Source: Amylibacter sp. (lineage in GTDB: Bacteria; Pseudomonadota; Alphaproteobacteria; Rhodobacterales; Rhodobacteraceae). From it: DNA of 64,000 bases. The notes under the pieces were generated by a model, which searched no databases, was not told the origin of the DNA, and saw only the letters and a list, made by a program, of their open reading frames with translations. A program made the position numbers and the translations under genes. The stretch is from contig JAJFHZ010000006.1 in NCBI GenBank assembly GCA_021775355.1, positions 124,001-188,000 of the forward strand, written 5' to 3'. Of this stretch, positions 8,724 through 18,765 are shown in pieces. How positions within the stretch are numbered: position 1 is the stretch's first letter; each line of letters opens with the position of its first letter.

Positions 8724-9094
8724 TACTTTTTCTCCAATTACTTAAGCCACCTTATACGCAATGCATACTATTAATTAATTATCAAGATATTATTAAAGTA
8801 TAACAATTTCAGTTACTTAGTATAGGTTTAGTGCCTGCATGTAAAACTCTTGTAAGGTGCAGATATCAAAGATGTTTCATGTTACAATGGTACGTGTTGT
8901 AATTGTTAGACCATAGGTTGTATCCAAAAAAAGCAGGTTTTGAATGAAAGCACTTTTGGCGCTCTTAAGAGAAATCAGGGCCATGGCTAGAGCTACTTGT
9001 TAGGCCCGAGTCTATGAAACATACAAAGAATCGTTACCTGAAAAGTTCAAAACTTTCTGAGAGTCGATTTCGAGGGGTACTCAGTTAGCGTCGG
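8724..9094. other. AT-rich intergenic region upstream of the RTX gene
   Basis: 371 bases without a recognisable gene. The first part (8740-8900) is very AT-rich and probably holds the RTX promoter reading leftwards. The right part contains copy B of the direct repeat. No tRNA, terminator or known RNA motif was seen. Confidence 0.6.
8977..9029 (+). repeat. Direct repeat, copy B (flanks the RTX gene)
   Basis: Second copy of the repeat described at 7719-7776, in the same orientation, about 1.25 kb away on the other side of the RTX gene. 37 of 41 core bases are identical, and all four differences are transitions, which suggests an old duplication. It contains no inverted terminal repeats and no transposase is near. 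Confidence 0.85.
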
Positions 9095-9895
9095 TTATTC
9101 CAGCTCGCCCACGACCCAGTTTCGCCAATCCACAACCGAACCCGCAAAAGCGTTAATATCCACATTGCCTTCAATACCCGGCACCTGTCCTGTGCTGGAA
9201 TATTGCCAAAACGTCCATGGACGGCCCGGATAAACTTCCGTCGGATGGCCAGCAACTGTGCGCAACCAAAAATGGTAGCCCTGCACTCGCCACAGCTGAT
9301 TTTCTTTGTAAAAATTGGGCGTAACATAAATCACTGGGCGTTTGCCATAATGTTCCGTCACCCGCGCCAGATACACACGCATTTCACTGCGCACTTTGGC
9401 CGGGCTGGGGTGCAGACGGCAGGTACGCGACATATTATTCCATTCCATATCCAAAACCGGTGGCAGGGCTTTGTCATCACGCGGCACATTGCGAATAAAC
9501 CAATTTGCCTGTTCTACCGCTGTTCGGCAAAAATAATAAAAATGATAAGCCCCGCGTAATACGCCTGCACTACGCGCCGCAGACCAGTTTTGGCGAAACT
9601 TCTCATCCAGATGATCACCACCTTCGGTTGCTTTGATAAAAGCGAAGTTCACGCCGCTTTGCCCGGCGGTGTGCCAGTCAATCTCACCTTGAAATCGGGC
9701 AACATCGATACCGTGGACCGGATAACGCCAAGGCCGTGTTCCCGTCCATTCAAAACGATCTACATCATCAAATTTCACATTCGTCGTTGAAACTTTTACC
9801 AAAGACGCTTTTGAAACAGGTGGCGTGGGCTCCGGTGGGGGGGTACCACAAGATGCCAACATAAAACCAAAAACAACATAAAAAACAAAGCGCAT
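9095..9895 (-). CDS. GH25 family lysozyme, predicted lipoprotein
   Basis: 266 residues. The signal peptide ends in the lipobox LASC with Cys16, followed by a proline-rich linker. The catalytic GH25 barrel runs from about residue 58 to 260: HGIDVARFQGEIDW with Asp64, FAFIKATEG with Glu91, GAYHFYY, and PPVLDMEWN carrying the catalytic Asp149-x-Glu151 pair. The end has WTFWQYSSTG and NVDINAF, typical of the family. It hydrolyses the beta-1,4 glycan bond of peptidoglycan. Anchoring to a membrane suggests cell-wall turnover rather than attack on other cells, though the latter is possible. It is monocistronic as far as visible. Confidence 0.9.
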   Translation of the reverse strand: MRFVFYVVFGFMLASCGTPPPEPTPPVSKASLVKVSTTNVKFDDVDRFEWTGTRPWRYPVHGIDVARFQGEIDWHTAGQSGVNFAFIKATEGGDHLDEKFRQNWSAARSAGVLRGAYHFYYFCRTAVEQANWFIRNVPRDDKALPPVLDMEWNNMSRTCRLHPSPAKVRSEMRVYLARVTEHYGKRPVIYVTPNFYKENQLWRVQGYHFWLRTVAGHPTEVYPGRPWTFWQYSSTGQVPGIEGNVDINAFAGSVVDWRNWVVGELE

Positions 9896-10013
9896 CTGCC
9901 CGACGCCCCTTCTACATTTTAGATCAGTTCAGTATTAGTATAACACAGTTTTGCCCTTGTGTCAGAACCGTAGCTGATATCAGCAGAAACTTGCGCAAAC
10001 GATAGTTGATCAA

Positions 10014-10613
10014 TCAGTTGCGCGGTCTTTCCATCTGCCATGTCAAATGCGCCTTAACGGTCGGCCATTCACACGCAATGATCGAATAGACCGCAGTGTC
10101 ACGCAAAGTACCGTTTTCCGACACCATATGTGACCGTAAAATACCATCCAGTTTCGCCCCCAAACGTTCAATGCCGCTACGGCTTTGATGATTCACAAAA
10201 TGGGTGCGGAATTCAACCGCGATACATTCCAGATGCTCAAACGCGTGTTGCAGCAGTAGAAACTTGCATTCCGTATTCAACGGTCCGCGCTGCACGGATT
10301 TGCGGTACCAGGTAGAACCGATTTCAACCCGCTTGTTGTCTGCATCAATATTCATATATGTCGTCATGCCAACCGCACGTCCACTGGCCTTGTCGATAAT
10401 TGCAAATGGCAGCATGGAACCTGTTTCACGTAAAGACAGACGGCGGTTTATTTCCGCACCGACACCTTCAGGCGTGGGAATTGACGTGTACCATAAGCGG
10501 TGCAGCTCACCGTCTGCAGCGGCTTCAATCAAATCACTTTCGTGATCCATACGAAGTGGTGTCACCAGTACATGTTTGCCTTTTACAGTAAATTCTTCGG
10601 GCCAAATCGCCAT
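10014..10613 (-). CDS. GNAT N-acetyltransferase (RimJ/RimL type)
   Basis: 199 residues from the ATG at 10613, chosen because GGAGG lies just upstream on the minus strand (around 10620-10625); a longer frame to 10679 would overlap pyrE. The protein resembles RimL-like acetyltransferases: HVLVTPLRMDHES at the start, FAIIDKASGRAVGMTTYMNI and VEIGSTWYRKSVQRGPLNTE in the middle, and the helix YxxxAFEHL-type segment LLLQHAFEHLECIAVEFRTH. It probably transfers acetyl from acetyl-CoA to an amino group of a protein or small molecule. It follows pyrE by 17 bases and may be co-transcribed with it. Confidence 0.8.
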   Translation of the reverse strand: MAIWPEEFTVKGKHVLVTPLRMDHESDLIEAAADGELHRLWYTSIPTPEGVGAEINRRLSLRETGSMLPFAIIDKASGRAVGMTTYMNIDADNKRVEIGSTWYRKSVQRGPLNTECKFLLLQHAFEHLECIAVEFRTHFVNHQSRSGIERLGAKLDGILRSHMVSENGTLRDTAVYSIIACEWPTVKAHLTWQMERPRN

Positions 10614-10630
10614 GGTAAACCTCCAAATGT

Positions 10631-11335
10631 TCAATCCGCTTTGGGTAACTCGTAAACGCCGCCATTGGCCTTTGACCATTCCAGCGGTGCATTCAAAAAT
10701 GCTTCGACCTGATCCAGTGTTTTCGTGTCAAAATTGGCTTGCTCGCGCGCCACTTTCAACACGTCCCACCATGTGACCAGATAATGCAGCTTCAAACCGT
10801 TTTCAGCCAACATTTCATGGGTGTTCTTGAAGATGTCATAGTAGAATACCACCAATGTGTGATCACAATGCGCCCCTGCCCGCCTGATCGCTTCGGCAAA
10901 GCGCAATTTCGAGCCACCGTCGGTTGTCAGATCTTCCACCAGCAATACGCGCTGACCTTCTGAAATATCGCCCTCTATCTGCGCATCTCGGCCGTAACCC
11001 TTTGGTTTCTTGCGCACATACTGCATCGGTAAGTTCATCCGGTCAGCAATCCACGCGGCAAATGGTATACCCGCGGTTTCACCCCCCGCTGCTGCATCAA
11101 ACTGTTCAAACCCCACATCGCGGTACAAAGTTGCCACGGCAAAATCCATCAAAGCAGATCGAATGCGCGGATAAGAGATCAATTTTCGGCAGTCAATATA
11201 GACAGGTGAGGCCAAACCTGATGCAAATGTATAAGGCTCATCCGCACGGAAGTTTACAGCACCGATTTCCAGCAACATTTTAGCAGCCAGCCCAGACATA
11301 ACTTCTTTATCGATGAATGTATTTGGAAAAGTCAT
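10631..11335 (-). CDS. pyrE: Orotate phosphoribosyltransferase
   Basis: 234 residues from the ATG at 11335, preceded by GAGGC. The longer frame to 11371 would start inside the bioY terminator, which argues against it. The enzyme joins orotate to PRPP in pyrimidine synthesis. Visible motifs are [11 protein letters not shown] near the N-terminus, [19 protein letters not shown], the [14 protein letters not shown] loop with catalytic lysine, and the PRPP-binding motif [15 protein letters not shown]. The length is at the longer end for PyrE. Cytoplasmic. Confidence 0.93.
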   Translation of the reverse strand: MTFPNTFIDKEVMSGLAAKMLLEIGAVNFRADEPYTFASGLASPVYIDCRKLISYPRIRSALMDFAVATLYRDVGFEQFDAAAGGETAGIPFAAWIADRMNLPMQYVRKKPKGYGRDAQIEGDISEGQRVLLVEDLTTDGGSKLRFAEAIRRAGAHCDHTLVVFYYDIFKNTHEMLAENGLKLHYLVTWWDVLKVAREQANFDTKTLDQVEAFLNAPLEWSKANGGVYELPKAD

Positions 11336-11356
11336 ACTAGCCTCTTTTATATAGCA

Positions 11357-11384
11357 TAAAAAAGGCGCCATAAGAATGACGCCT
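11357..11384 (-). terminator. Rho-independent terminator after bioY
   Basis: Read on the minus strand, AGGCGTC (11384-11378) pairs with GGCGCCT (11369-11363) over seven base pairs, with an 8-base loop, followed directly by a T-run. It ends the bioY transcript before pyrE. Confidence 0.85.
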
Positions 11385-11405
11385 CTTTCTTCATATCGTC
11401 ATCGT

Positions 11406-12011
11406 TCAAGTCCGTGCAGACCCGATCAGTTTCCAAAGTGCCGGAACTATCAAGGCGGCCAGTGCCAGTTTCATCGCATCACCAATCAAAAACGGTGTCA
11501 GGCCCCATGCCAGAATTGGTTTGTCCCATGTGTATAGGGCTGCCAGCCACAAAATACCTGGAATGTAGATCAATGCATTACCGATCAACATGGATGCGCC
11601 CATCTTGAACACATTACGGTCCCAACCTAAGCGCGCTAGATATCCCATAGCCAAAGTTGCCAGAACGTAACCCACCAGATAGCCACCAGTGCCGCCCATC
11701 ATGTAAGTTAAACCATTCGCTTCGGCAGAAGAATTTGCAAATACGTCAAATCCCAAAGCACCGATCAACATATAACCAAAAATTGTAACCAAGCCCAAAC
11801 GTGGGCCATAAGCTGCACCAATGGTTAAAACGGCGAACGTTCCCATTGTCACAGGCACAGGAGATGGCGGAATAGGCAGTTTAATCTTAGCTGCAACAGC
11901 CAGTGCAAAAATCCCTGCAATAACCAGTACAATTCGTTTAACCAGCAATGCATTTTTCTCAGCTTGCCAGAAACTTTCTGTTAAAACCCTATCATTTGCC
12001 ATTAGCGCCAT
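11406..12011 (-). CDS. bioY: Biotin transporter substrate-binding subunit BioY
   Basis: 201 residues with about six hydrophobic segments and the BioY pattern IKLPIPPSPVPVTMGTFAVL near residue 43-62, then GGTGGYLVGYVLA near 108-120. BioY is the membrane S-component that captures biotin. No ECF ATPase or transmembrane coupling genes are adjacent, so it works alone or uses components encoded elsewhere; solitary BioY is common in this group. The ATG at 12011 has GGAGAG upstream. No BioR-type TTATMKATAA operator was found in the 130 bases before it. A clear terminator follows the gene. Confidence 0.92.
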   Translation of the reverse strand: MALMANDRVLTESFWQAEKNALLVKRIVLVIAGIFALAVAAKIKLPIPPSPVPVTMGTFAVLTIGAAYGPRLGLVTIFGYMLIGALGFDVFANSSAEANGLTYMMGGTGGYLVGYVLATLAMGYLARLGWDRNVFKMGASMLIGNALIYIPGILWLAALYTWDKPILAWGLTPFLIGDAMKLALAALIVPALWKLIGSART

Positions 12012-12140
12012 TGTTCTCTCCTATCAATAATGCTTCTTTGACTTTTTAACCGAAAGCACTCTAAGTACAACCGTAATCTGGTAGAGAATTGGCTGCAAAA
12101 ACAACGAAACACGCATGATTGTCAATTAAATGCTTATTAT

Positions 12141-13640
12141 TTGGGCAAAATACCTGAAATAAAATCGCACATATCTTACGTAAGGGAAAGACAACTGACC
12201 ACTGTAACATTCAACAACAGCTTTGCGACTTTGCCAGAGGTGTTTTACACCAAGCAATCAGCCGCCCCTGCCCCCAACCCCGCGTGGATTGCCACCAATA
12301 CACGTTTGGCGAGTGAGCTGGGCATTGATCCCGCATTCCTGAGTTCAGACGCAGGCCTTGCAATGGTGTCTGGGCAAAAACTGCCACAAGGGGCTGATCC
12401 ATTGGCAATCGTCTATGCCGGTCACCAATTCGGTGGCTGGTCACCACGCTTGGGCGATGGGCGGGCATTGTTGTTGGGTGAAGTTGCAGGTTATGACATC
12501 CAACTCAAAGGTTCAGGGCGCACCCCCTATTCACGCGGCGGTGACGGAAAATCCGCCGTTGGCCCTGTAATCCGCGAATATATCGTGTCGGAGGCCATGC
12601 ACGCACTTGGCGTGCCGACGACCCGTGCACTGGCCGCTGTCACAACAGGTGAAAGCGTGTTTCGTGAAACAGCACTGCCGGGTGCCATCCTGACCCGGGT
12701 TGCAAGTTCACATGTCCGCGTCGGCACATTCCAATATTTCTATGCCAACAATGACAAAAAAGCCCTGCTGACCTTGGCGAATTATGTCATTGATCGCCAC
12801 TACCCCGATGCCCGAAAGGCCGAAAACCCCATTCAAGCATTATATGCCGCAATTATCACCGGCCAAGCCAAACTGATCGCCCTTTGGCTGAAGTTCGGGT
12901 TTATCCACGGGGTGATGAATACCGACAACTGCCAAATCGCAGGCGAAACCATTGATTATGGCCCATGTGCATTTATGGATGATTTCGACCCTATGAAAGT
13001 TTTCAGTTCTATTGATCAACAAGGCCGCTATGCATGGGGTCGCCAACCCCATATGGCACATTGGAACCTTGCACGTTTGGGCGAAGCCCTTTCACCGATT
13101 TGGGGCACGGATGAAGACGCAGCCGTTGAAGGCATTCAAACTACCTTGGAAGCCTTTGGTACAGCCTTTAACACTCATTTCCAAAATGCATTCGCACAAA
13201 AACTGGGTCTAAACACCCCGAACACCGCATTTCAGGAAACAACATTCCAGACAATGGCAACGCAAAGTGTGGACTTCACCTTATTTTATTCGCATCTGCG
13301 CAGGCTGGGAACAGGTGATCACCAAAGCCAATTTACCGCACTGTTCAACGACAAAGCCGCCGCAGAATCTTGGCTGGAACAATGGCATGCAACCAAAAGC
13401 GAAAACGGTGTTGCGCCTGACGAAAGCCAAGCCCTAATGAAAGCAGCCAACCCGATCTATATCCCCCGTAATCATCGTGTTGAAAACGCCATTCAAGCAG
13501 GTACCGCAGGGGATTATGCCCCGATGTACCGCCTGATCGAAGTTCTGCAAAACCCATTTGAACAACAAAAGGGTGCAGACGATTATGAAGACGCGCCCAA
13601 ACCCACCGAGGTCGTGCAACAGACATTTTGCGGAACATAA
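12141..13640 (+). CDS. selO: Protein adenylyltransferase SelO
   Basis: Up to 499 residues. SelO (YdiU/UPF0061) is a pseudokinase-fold enzyme that AMPylates proteins in redox stress. Conserved blocks are intact: YAGHQFGGWSPRLGDGRA, QLKGSGRTPYSRGGDGKSA, REYIVSEAMHALGVPTTRAL, and the active-site stretch GFIHGVMNTDN with TIDYGPCAFMDDFDP. The protein ends FCGT, placing a cysteine where other SelO proteins carry selenocysteine. The start is uncertain: the only upstream start codon is TTG at 12141 without a binding site, but a CTG at 12195 sits 8 bases after AAGGG and matches the usual N-terminus (TVTFNNSFATLPEVFYT). Confidence 0.92.
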   Translation: MGKIPEIKSHISYVRERQLTTVTFNNSFATLPEVFYTKQSAAPAPNPAWIATNTRLASELGIDPAFLSSDAGLAMVSGQKLPQGADPLAIVYAGHQFGGWSPRLGDGRALLLGEVAGYDIQLKGSGRTPYSRGGDGKSAVGPVIREYIVSEAMHALGVPTTRALAAVTTGESVFRETALPGAILTRVASSHVRVGTFQYFYANNDKKALLTLANYVIDRHYPDARKAENPIQALYAAIITGQAKLIALWLKFGFIHGVMNTDNCQIAGETIDYGPCAFMDDFDPMKVFSSIDQQGRYAWGRQPHMAHWNLARLGEALSPIWGTDEDAAVEGIQTTLEAFGTAFNTHFQNAFAQKLGLNTPNTAFQETTFQTMATQSVDFTLFYSHLRRLGTGDHQSQFTALFNDKAAAESWLEQWHATKSENGVAPDESQALMKAANPIYIPRNHRVENAIQAGTAGDYAPMYRLIEVLQNPFEQQKGADDYEDAPKPTEVVQQTFCGT

Positions 13641-13651
13641 TACAACTGGAG

Positions 13652-13726
13652 TGGTGCCGCTGAGCGGACTTGAATCTTCGGCCCATCATTACGAATGACG
13701 TGCTCTACCATCTGAGCTACAGCGGC
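13652..13726 (-). tRNA. tRNA-Thr (anticodon CGT), with a mismatched T-stem
   Basis: On the minus strand the acceptor stem GCCGCTG pairs perfectly with CAGCGGC, followed by A and encoded CCA. The D-arm GCTC/GAGC is intact and the anticodon loop TTCGTAA gives CGT (threonine ACG). The T-arm is odd: GAAGA faces CCGCT around the loop TTCAAGT, so only one Watson-Crick pair and one G-T pair form, and the normally invariant 53-61 G-C pair is A-C. It may be a decaying gene. The sequence is otherwise a standard tRNA-Thr. Confidence 0.85.
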
Positions 13727-13809
13727 GTTTGATTGGTATTTCCATTTGTAAAACCTTACGCAAGATATCCGGCGATTGCCTTTCCTTATAAAACACCTAG
13801 AACTGCCTT

Positions 13810-15012
13810 ATGAACCTTGTTGCCCTAAAATCTTCCGGCTTCCGCCTGTACTTCATAGGCGGGCTTTTTGCCGTCAACGGATTGTGGATCATGCGTATCC
13901 TGATTGGCTGGATGGCCTGGGAACTGACCGGCTCTGCCAGTTTTGTCGGTCTTGTCGCCGCCCTGTCTCTGTTACCGACCTTCCTGACTGGGCCATTCTT
14001 TGGCGTTTTGATCGACCGCGCCAATATCAAGCTGGCCGCTATTGGCACGAACAGTTCCATGATTGTCTGTATTTCAGCATTGCTGGCCATTCACCTGTCG
14101 GGCCAACTCAGCCCAGGCCTATTGTCCGCCATCGCAGTGGCTATTGGCGTTGTTTCATCGGCACATCACCCCGTTCGCATGTCATTAGCCCCCCGATTGG
14201 TAAAAAAGGAACATGTCGGATCGGTCGTGGCCCTTGCCGCCCTGAACTTCAACACAGCGCGTATGATCAGCCCTGCTCTTGGGGGGATTATCATTGATCA
14301 GTTCGGCATCACATCTGCCCTGATTATTTCAACCCTGCTCTATCTGCCCAGCCTGATGATCGTGCCGTTCCTAAATCCACGCACACCACAAACGCCTAAA
14401 AGCAAAGAACCTTTTTTGAATGCTTTGAAAAACGGTATCAACTACCTGTGGCACCGCCCCGAACTACGAATGGTTCTGCTTATGACCGCCCTCATGGCTC
14501 TTTCTGTACGCGGCACAACCGAAATTCTGCCCGTTGTGGCAGACGGTGTATTCAACAAAGGGGCTGTTGGTTTAGGGCAATTAGGATCAGCCGTTGGTGC
14601 AGGTGCGGTTATGGCAGCTATTTTCAAAGCCTTCGGTCCGGTTCAAACAGCACGTACCATGGCGTTGCCCACACTGGTCATAACAACTATAGGCATTTTA
14701 TCAGTGACCGTATTCGGCAATTCCACGATCTGGAATATTACACTTATAGCTGCCGCTATACTGGGTTTTACCAGTACCCATCTGGGTGTAAGTCTACAAT
14801 CCTCGATACAGGCGAACCTGCCCGATGACATGCGTGGGCGCGTCATGTCTATCTGGATCGTGGTTGCAACGGGGGCCTCGGCCCTTGGTGCTTTTTCCAT
14901 CGGTGTTGCCACCGAAATCCTTGGCCTACCGATCAGTACAATACTTCTGACAGGCATCTGCCTTGCATTTTTCATTCGACTTGTTGTTTCAGCAAAAAAA
15001 ACGGGGGGATAA
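13810..15012 (+). CDS. MFS transporter (EntS/MFS_3-like exporter)
   Basis: 400 residues, about ten to twelve membrane segments and few charged residues. It belongs to the MFS_3 type: the loop after helix 2 reads GPFFGVLIDRAN, the middle has PVRMSLAPRLVKKEHVGSVVAL and NTARMISPALGG, and near residue 340 LPDDMRGRVMSIW, a motif typical of EntS-like drug or siderophore exporters. Substrate unknown. It lies in the inner membrane. No operon partner: a tRNA gene precedes it on the other strand and nrdJ converges on it. Its stop codon is the loop of a terminator hairpin that serves the opposite strand. Confidence 0.88.
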   Translation: MNLVALKSSGFRLYFIGGLFAVNGLWIMRILIGWMAWELTGSASFVGLVAALSLLPTFLTGPFFGVLIDRANIKLAAIGTNSSMIVCISALLAIHLSGQLSPGLLSAIAVAIGVVSSAHHPVRMSLAPRLVKKEHVGSVVALAALNFNTARMISPALGGIIIDQFGITSALIISTLLYLPSLMIVPFLNPRTPQTPKSKEPFLNALKNGINYLWHRPELRMVLLMTALMALSVRGTTEILPVVADGVFNKGAVGLGQLGSAVGAGAVMAAIFKAFGPVQTARTMALPTLVITTIGILSVTVFGNSTIWNITLIAAAILGFTSTHLGVSLQSSIQANLPDDMRGRVMSIWIVVATGASALGAFSIGVATEILGLPISTILLTGICLAFFIRLVVSAKKTGG

Positions 15013-15020
15013 ATCCCCCC
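14994..15020 (-). terminator. Rho-independent terminator for nrdJ, overlapping the end of the MFS gene
   Basis: GGGGGGA (15003-15009) pairs with TCCCCCC (15014-15020) around a 4-base loop. On the minus strand it is followed by CG and a run of eight T. It ends nrdJ transcription about 100 bases past its stop. The loop includes the TAA stop codon of the convergent MFS gene. On the plus strand it lacks a good T-run. Confidence 0.85.
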
Positions 15021-15120
15021 AGTTTGATATTCAGGCTCTATTGTTAACCGCTCTCGTTTTTTGCCTGCGGCCTGAACTCGTCGGGATGCCCAAGTTCGGA
15101 AACCCGAACACCCCTAACTC

Positions 15121-18100
15121 TTAACTACACCCGCTGGTCGCCCCGCAGGTGTTGCATTTCATACATGTGCCGTTGCGCACCAACGTATAGTTGCCGCAAT
15201 CACCACAAGCGTCGCCCTCATAGCCCTGCATTTTGGCTTTGGTGCGATCATCCATTTTACTGACAGGGGCTGCCACATTCGCAGCCCCGGCACCAACAGC
15301 ACCTGTAACACCCACAGCTTGCGCCCCGTTGCTAAACAAATTGCTGACCCCGCCCTGTAAAACCGTCAATTCCTGCGGCATACGATTGCGGTGATAGCCC
15401 GGTGACACCACTTGGCGCAGCATTGCCACCGCATCGTCGGATGCAGGTGTAACATTGCTTTTGCCTTCTTCTATGCCACGGCCCAAATCATCGAATGTCT
15501 CGCCTGTTGGTTTGACATGCGCCAGATCGGAACGATCCAGATAAGATACGGCCAGTTCACGGAAGATATAATCCAACACGGACGTGGCATTCTTGATGCT
15601 GTCATTGCCCTGCACCATGCCGGCCGGGTCAAAGCGGGTGAATGTGAAGGCATCCACAAACTCTTCCAACGGCACGCCGTATTGCAGGCCTACGGATATG
15701 GCGATGGCGAAATTATTCATCATCGCACGGAAACCCGCACCTTCTTTATGCATATCAATGAAAATCTCACCGATGGAACCATCTTCATATTCGCCTGTGC
15801 GCAAATAGACCTTATGCCCACCGACTACTGCTTTTTGCGTGTAACCTTTGCGTCGCTCAGGCAGTTTTTCACGTGACCGTCGGTTCACCTCTTTGACAAC
15901 AATCTTTTCGACAATTTTTTCTGCCAGAATTGTCGCCCGATCACCTGCGGGTGCCTCGGACAACACTTCATCCAAATCCTCGTCATCATCCTCAACCAGT
16001 GCGGACGCCAGCGGTTGAGACAATTTTGATCCATCGCGGTAAAGCGCATTGGCTTTCACACCCAATGACCAGGACAATTCATATGCCGCCTGACAATCCT
16101 CTATTGTCGCGTCATTCGCCATATTCACCGTCTTGGATATCGCACCGGATATGAAAGACTGTGCTGCCGCCATCATCGTAATGTGGCTTTCAACTGACAG
16201 ATAGCGTGTGCCGATACGTCCACAAGCATTGGCGCAATCGAACACGCCGTAATGTTCCTGTTTCAGATGCGGCGCACCTTCCAGTGACATCGTTCCGCAA
16301 ACGTGATTATTGGCAGCTTCCACCTGTTTCTTGCTGAAGCCCAAGTGTGACAGCAGATCGAAAGCAGGATCGTTCAGTTGTGTTTCGGGAATACCCAAAG
16401 TGCCTTTGCAGAACGCTTCGCCCAGTGTCCACTGGTTGAAAACGAACCGGATATCAAACGCAGTCGGCAGGGCCGCTTCGATCTTATCCAACTCTTCCTG
16501 TCCAAAACCGTGACCAGTCAGGGTCGTGTGGTTGATGTCAGGTGCGTTACCCATAGTACCGTGACCAACAGCGTAGGAAATAATCTCTTCGCCTTCGGAC
16601 GACGAATAACCCAATATTTTCAAAGCCGCAGGCACCGATTGGTTGATAATCTTGAAGTAACCACCACCCGCAAGCTTTTTGAATTTCACCAATGCAAAAT
16701 CCGGCTCAATTCCCGTGGTATCGCAATCCATGACCAAACCGATAGTGCCTGTCGGCGCAATCACAGATACCTGCGCATTGCGGTAGCCATGTTTTTCACC
16801 CAAACTGACCGCGTCATCCCAAGCGGATTTGGACAAGGCAATCAGATCCTGATCAGGACAGCTGGCATGATCCAATGGCACAGGCTTTACTTCCAAACCC
16901 TCATACCCTTTGGTTTCTGCATAAGCGGCCCGACGGTGATTGCGCATCACGCGCAACATATGATTAGCGTTTTTCGCGTGCCCCGGAAACGGCCCCAGTT
17001 CTTTTGCCATCAAAGCGGAAGTTGCATATGACGTTCCCGTCATAATAGCAGTGATCGCACCACATAATGCGCGGCCCTCGGCACTGTCATAAGAGTAACC
17101 CATATTCATCAGCAAACCGCCGATGTTTGCATAACCCAAACCCAGCGTGCGGAATTCATAAGACCGCTGGGCAATTTCTTTCGACGGGAATTGCGCCATC
17201 AGAACGGATATTTCCAGCGTCATCGTCCAAAGGCGTGTCGCGTGAATGTAATCATCCGTCTGAAATTTCGCGTCCTTGTAGAATTTCAACAGGTTCATTG
17301 ATGCCAGATTACACGCCGTATCATCCAGGAACATATACTCTGAACATGGGTTCGATCCACGAATGGGCCCGTCTTCAGGGCATGTGTGCCATGCATTGAT
17401 CGTGTCATGATATTGCACACCGGGATCAGCACAGGCCCACGCCGCATGCCCAACCTCTTCCCATAGATCGCGGGCTTTAACGGTTTTGGCAACCTCACCA
17501 TCTGTGCGGCGGATCAGTTCCCAGTCACCGTCATTTTTTACGGCATTCAGGAACGCATCCGTTACCCGAACAGAGTTGTTGGAATTTTGCCCGGCAACCG
17601 TCAGATACGCATCCGAATCCCAGTCGGTGTCATATGTCGGAAACTCAATGCTGCTGTAGCCCTGTTTAGCATATTGCAACACACGGTTCACATAAGTTTC
17701 CGGGATCATGGTTTTCTTGGCGGAACGGATCGCCGTTTTCAGGCCCGCGTTTTTCTTTGGATCAAACGCGTCCAGCTCTGTGCCGTCCCATGCGCGAATG
17801 GCTGCAAAAATCTCATTCAGCTTTTGTTCGTGCATTTTAGAGCCGGCAACCAATGAAGCCACTTTTTGCTCTTCTTTCACCTTCCAAGTGATAAACTCTT
17901 CAATATCGGGGTGATCCATATCGCAGATCACCATCTTGGCGGCGCGGCGCGTTGTACCACCGGATTTGATCGCACCTGCGGCACGGTCGCCGATTTTCAG
18001 GAATGACATCAGACCGGATGATTTTCCACCGCCGCCCAATGACTCGTCCGCACCGCGAAGGGACGAAAAGTTGGTACCGGTGCCGGACCCGTATTTAAAC

Positions 18101-18765
18101 AGACGCGCTTCTCGCACCCATAAATCCATAATACCGCCTTCGTTCACCAGATCATCGCCAACGGATTGAATGAAACAGGCATGTGGCTGCGGGTGCTCGT
18201 AAGAGCTGTTGGACTTTGTTAGCTTGCCGGTTTTATAATCGACATAATGGTGGCCTTGTGACGGGCCATCAATGCCATAAGCCCAATGCAATCCGGTATT
18301 AAACCATTGTGGGGAATTTGGCGCGGCCATCTGGCTGGCCAGCATGAAACGCATTTCATCAAAGTAAGTTTTTGCGTCCGCTTCAGTGTCGAACATGCCG
18401 CCTTTCCAGCCCCAATAGGCCCAAGCACCGGCAAGGCGATCAAAGACCTGCTTGGCCGAAGTTTCGCCATTATAAGTCTCGCCTTTTTTTATCTGTGCTT
18501 TCCCGTCAGGAACCGAGCGCCATAAAAATTCCGGAACGCCTTTTTCCGTAACCCGCTTTAAAGCTGCGGGAACGCCTGCTTTACGAAAATATTTTTGCGC
18601 AATTACGTCTGCTGCAACTTGTGACCAGCTTGTTGGAACTTCAACATTCTCCAACGAGAAAACAATGGTACCATCGGGATTGCGAATTTCAGATGTTGTT
18701 TTGTGAAATGCTATGCTTGCATATGCATCTTTTTTAGAATCAGTAAATCGGCGGTCGATCTTCAT
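15121..18765 (-). CDS. nrdJ: Vitamin B12-dependent (class II) ribonucleoside-diphosphate reductase
   Basis: 1214 residues, the long class II form. It reduces ribonucleotides to deoxyribonucleotides with an adenosylcobalamin radical, so it needs no oxygen and no NrdB. Visible blocks: PHACFIQSV near residue 195, [13 protein letters not shown], the active-site loop [11 protein letters not shown] near residue 470 with Asn, Cys and Glu, APTGTIGL, and a C-terminal zinc-ribbon-like tail with CGDCGNY and CMKCNTCG, ending GCS, which carries the redox-active cysteines. It stands alone and has its own terminator at 14994-15020. No cobalamin riboswitch was recognised upstream. This is probably the main or only aerobic RNR of the organism, as in many roseobacters. 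Confidence 0.96.
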   Translation of the reverse strand: MKIDRRFTDSKKDAYASIAFHKTTSEIRNPDGTIVFSLENVEVPTSWSQVAADVIAQKYFRKAGVPAALKRVTEKGVPEFLWRSVPDGKAQIKKGETYNGETSAKQVFDRLAGAWAYWGWKGGMFDTEADAKTYFDEMRFMLASQMAAPNSPQWFNTGLHWAYGIDGPSQGHHYVDYKTGKLTKSNSSYEHPQPHACFIQSVGDDLVNEGGIMDLWVREARLFKYGSGTGTNFSSLRGADESLGGGGKSSGLMSFLKIGDRAAGAIKSGGTTRRAAKMVICDMDHPDIEEFITWKVKEEQKVASLVAGSKMHEQKLNEIFAAIRAWDGTELDAFDPKKNAGLKTAIRSAKKTMIPETYVNRVLQYAKQGYSSIEFPTYDTDWDSDAYLTVAGQNSNNSVRVTDAFLNAVKNDGDWELIRRTDGEVAKTVKARDLWEEVGHAAWACADPGVQYHDTINAWHTCPEDGPIRGSNPCSEYMFLDDTACNLASMNLLKFYKDAKFQTDDYIHATRLWTMTLEISVLMAQFPSKEIAQRSYEFRTLGLGYANIGGLLMNMGYSYDSAEGRALCGAITAIMTGTSYATSALMAKELGPFPGHAKNANHMLRVMRNHRRAAYAETKGYEGLEVKPVPLDHASCPDQDLIALSKSAWDDAVSLGEKHGYRNAQVSVIAPTGTIGLVMDCDTTGIEPDFALVKFKKLAGGGYFKIINQSVPAALKILGYSSSEGEEIISYAVGHGTMGNAPDINHTTLTGHGFGQEELDKIEAALPTAFDIRFVFNQWTLGEAFCKGTLGIPETQLNDPAFDLLSHLGFSKKQVEAANNHVCGTMSLEGAPHLKQEHYGVFDCANACGRIGTRYLSVESHITMMAAAQSFISGAISKTVNMANDATIEDCQAAYELSWSLGVKANALYRDGSKLSQPLASALVEDDDEDLDEVLSEAPAGDRATILAEKIVEKIVVKEVNRRSREKLPERRKGYTQKAVVGGHKVYLRTGEYEDGSIGEIFIDMHKEGAGFRAMMNNFAIAISVGLQYGVPLEEFVDAFTFTRFDPAGMVQGNDSIKNATSVLDYIFRELAVSYLDRSDLAHVKPTGETFDDLGRGIEEGKSNVTPASDDAVAMLRQVVSPGYHRNRMPQELTVLQGGVSNLFSNGAQAVGVTGAVGAGAANVAAPVSKMDDRTKAKMQGYEGDACGDCGNYTLVRNGTCMKCNTCGATSGCS

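Noticed and set aside
7719..9029. Insertion sequence around the RTX gene
   Set aside because: The flanking repeats are direct, not inverted, and no transposase is encoded between them.
12012..12140. BioR operator for bioY
   Set aside because: No TTATMKATAA-type palindrome could be found in the region.
16378..17031. 217-codon plus-strand frame inside nrdJ
   Set aside because: Antisense shadow of a strongly conserved gene.
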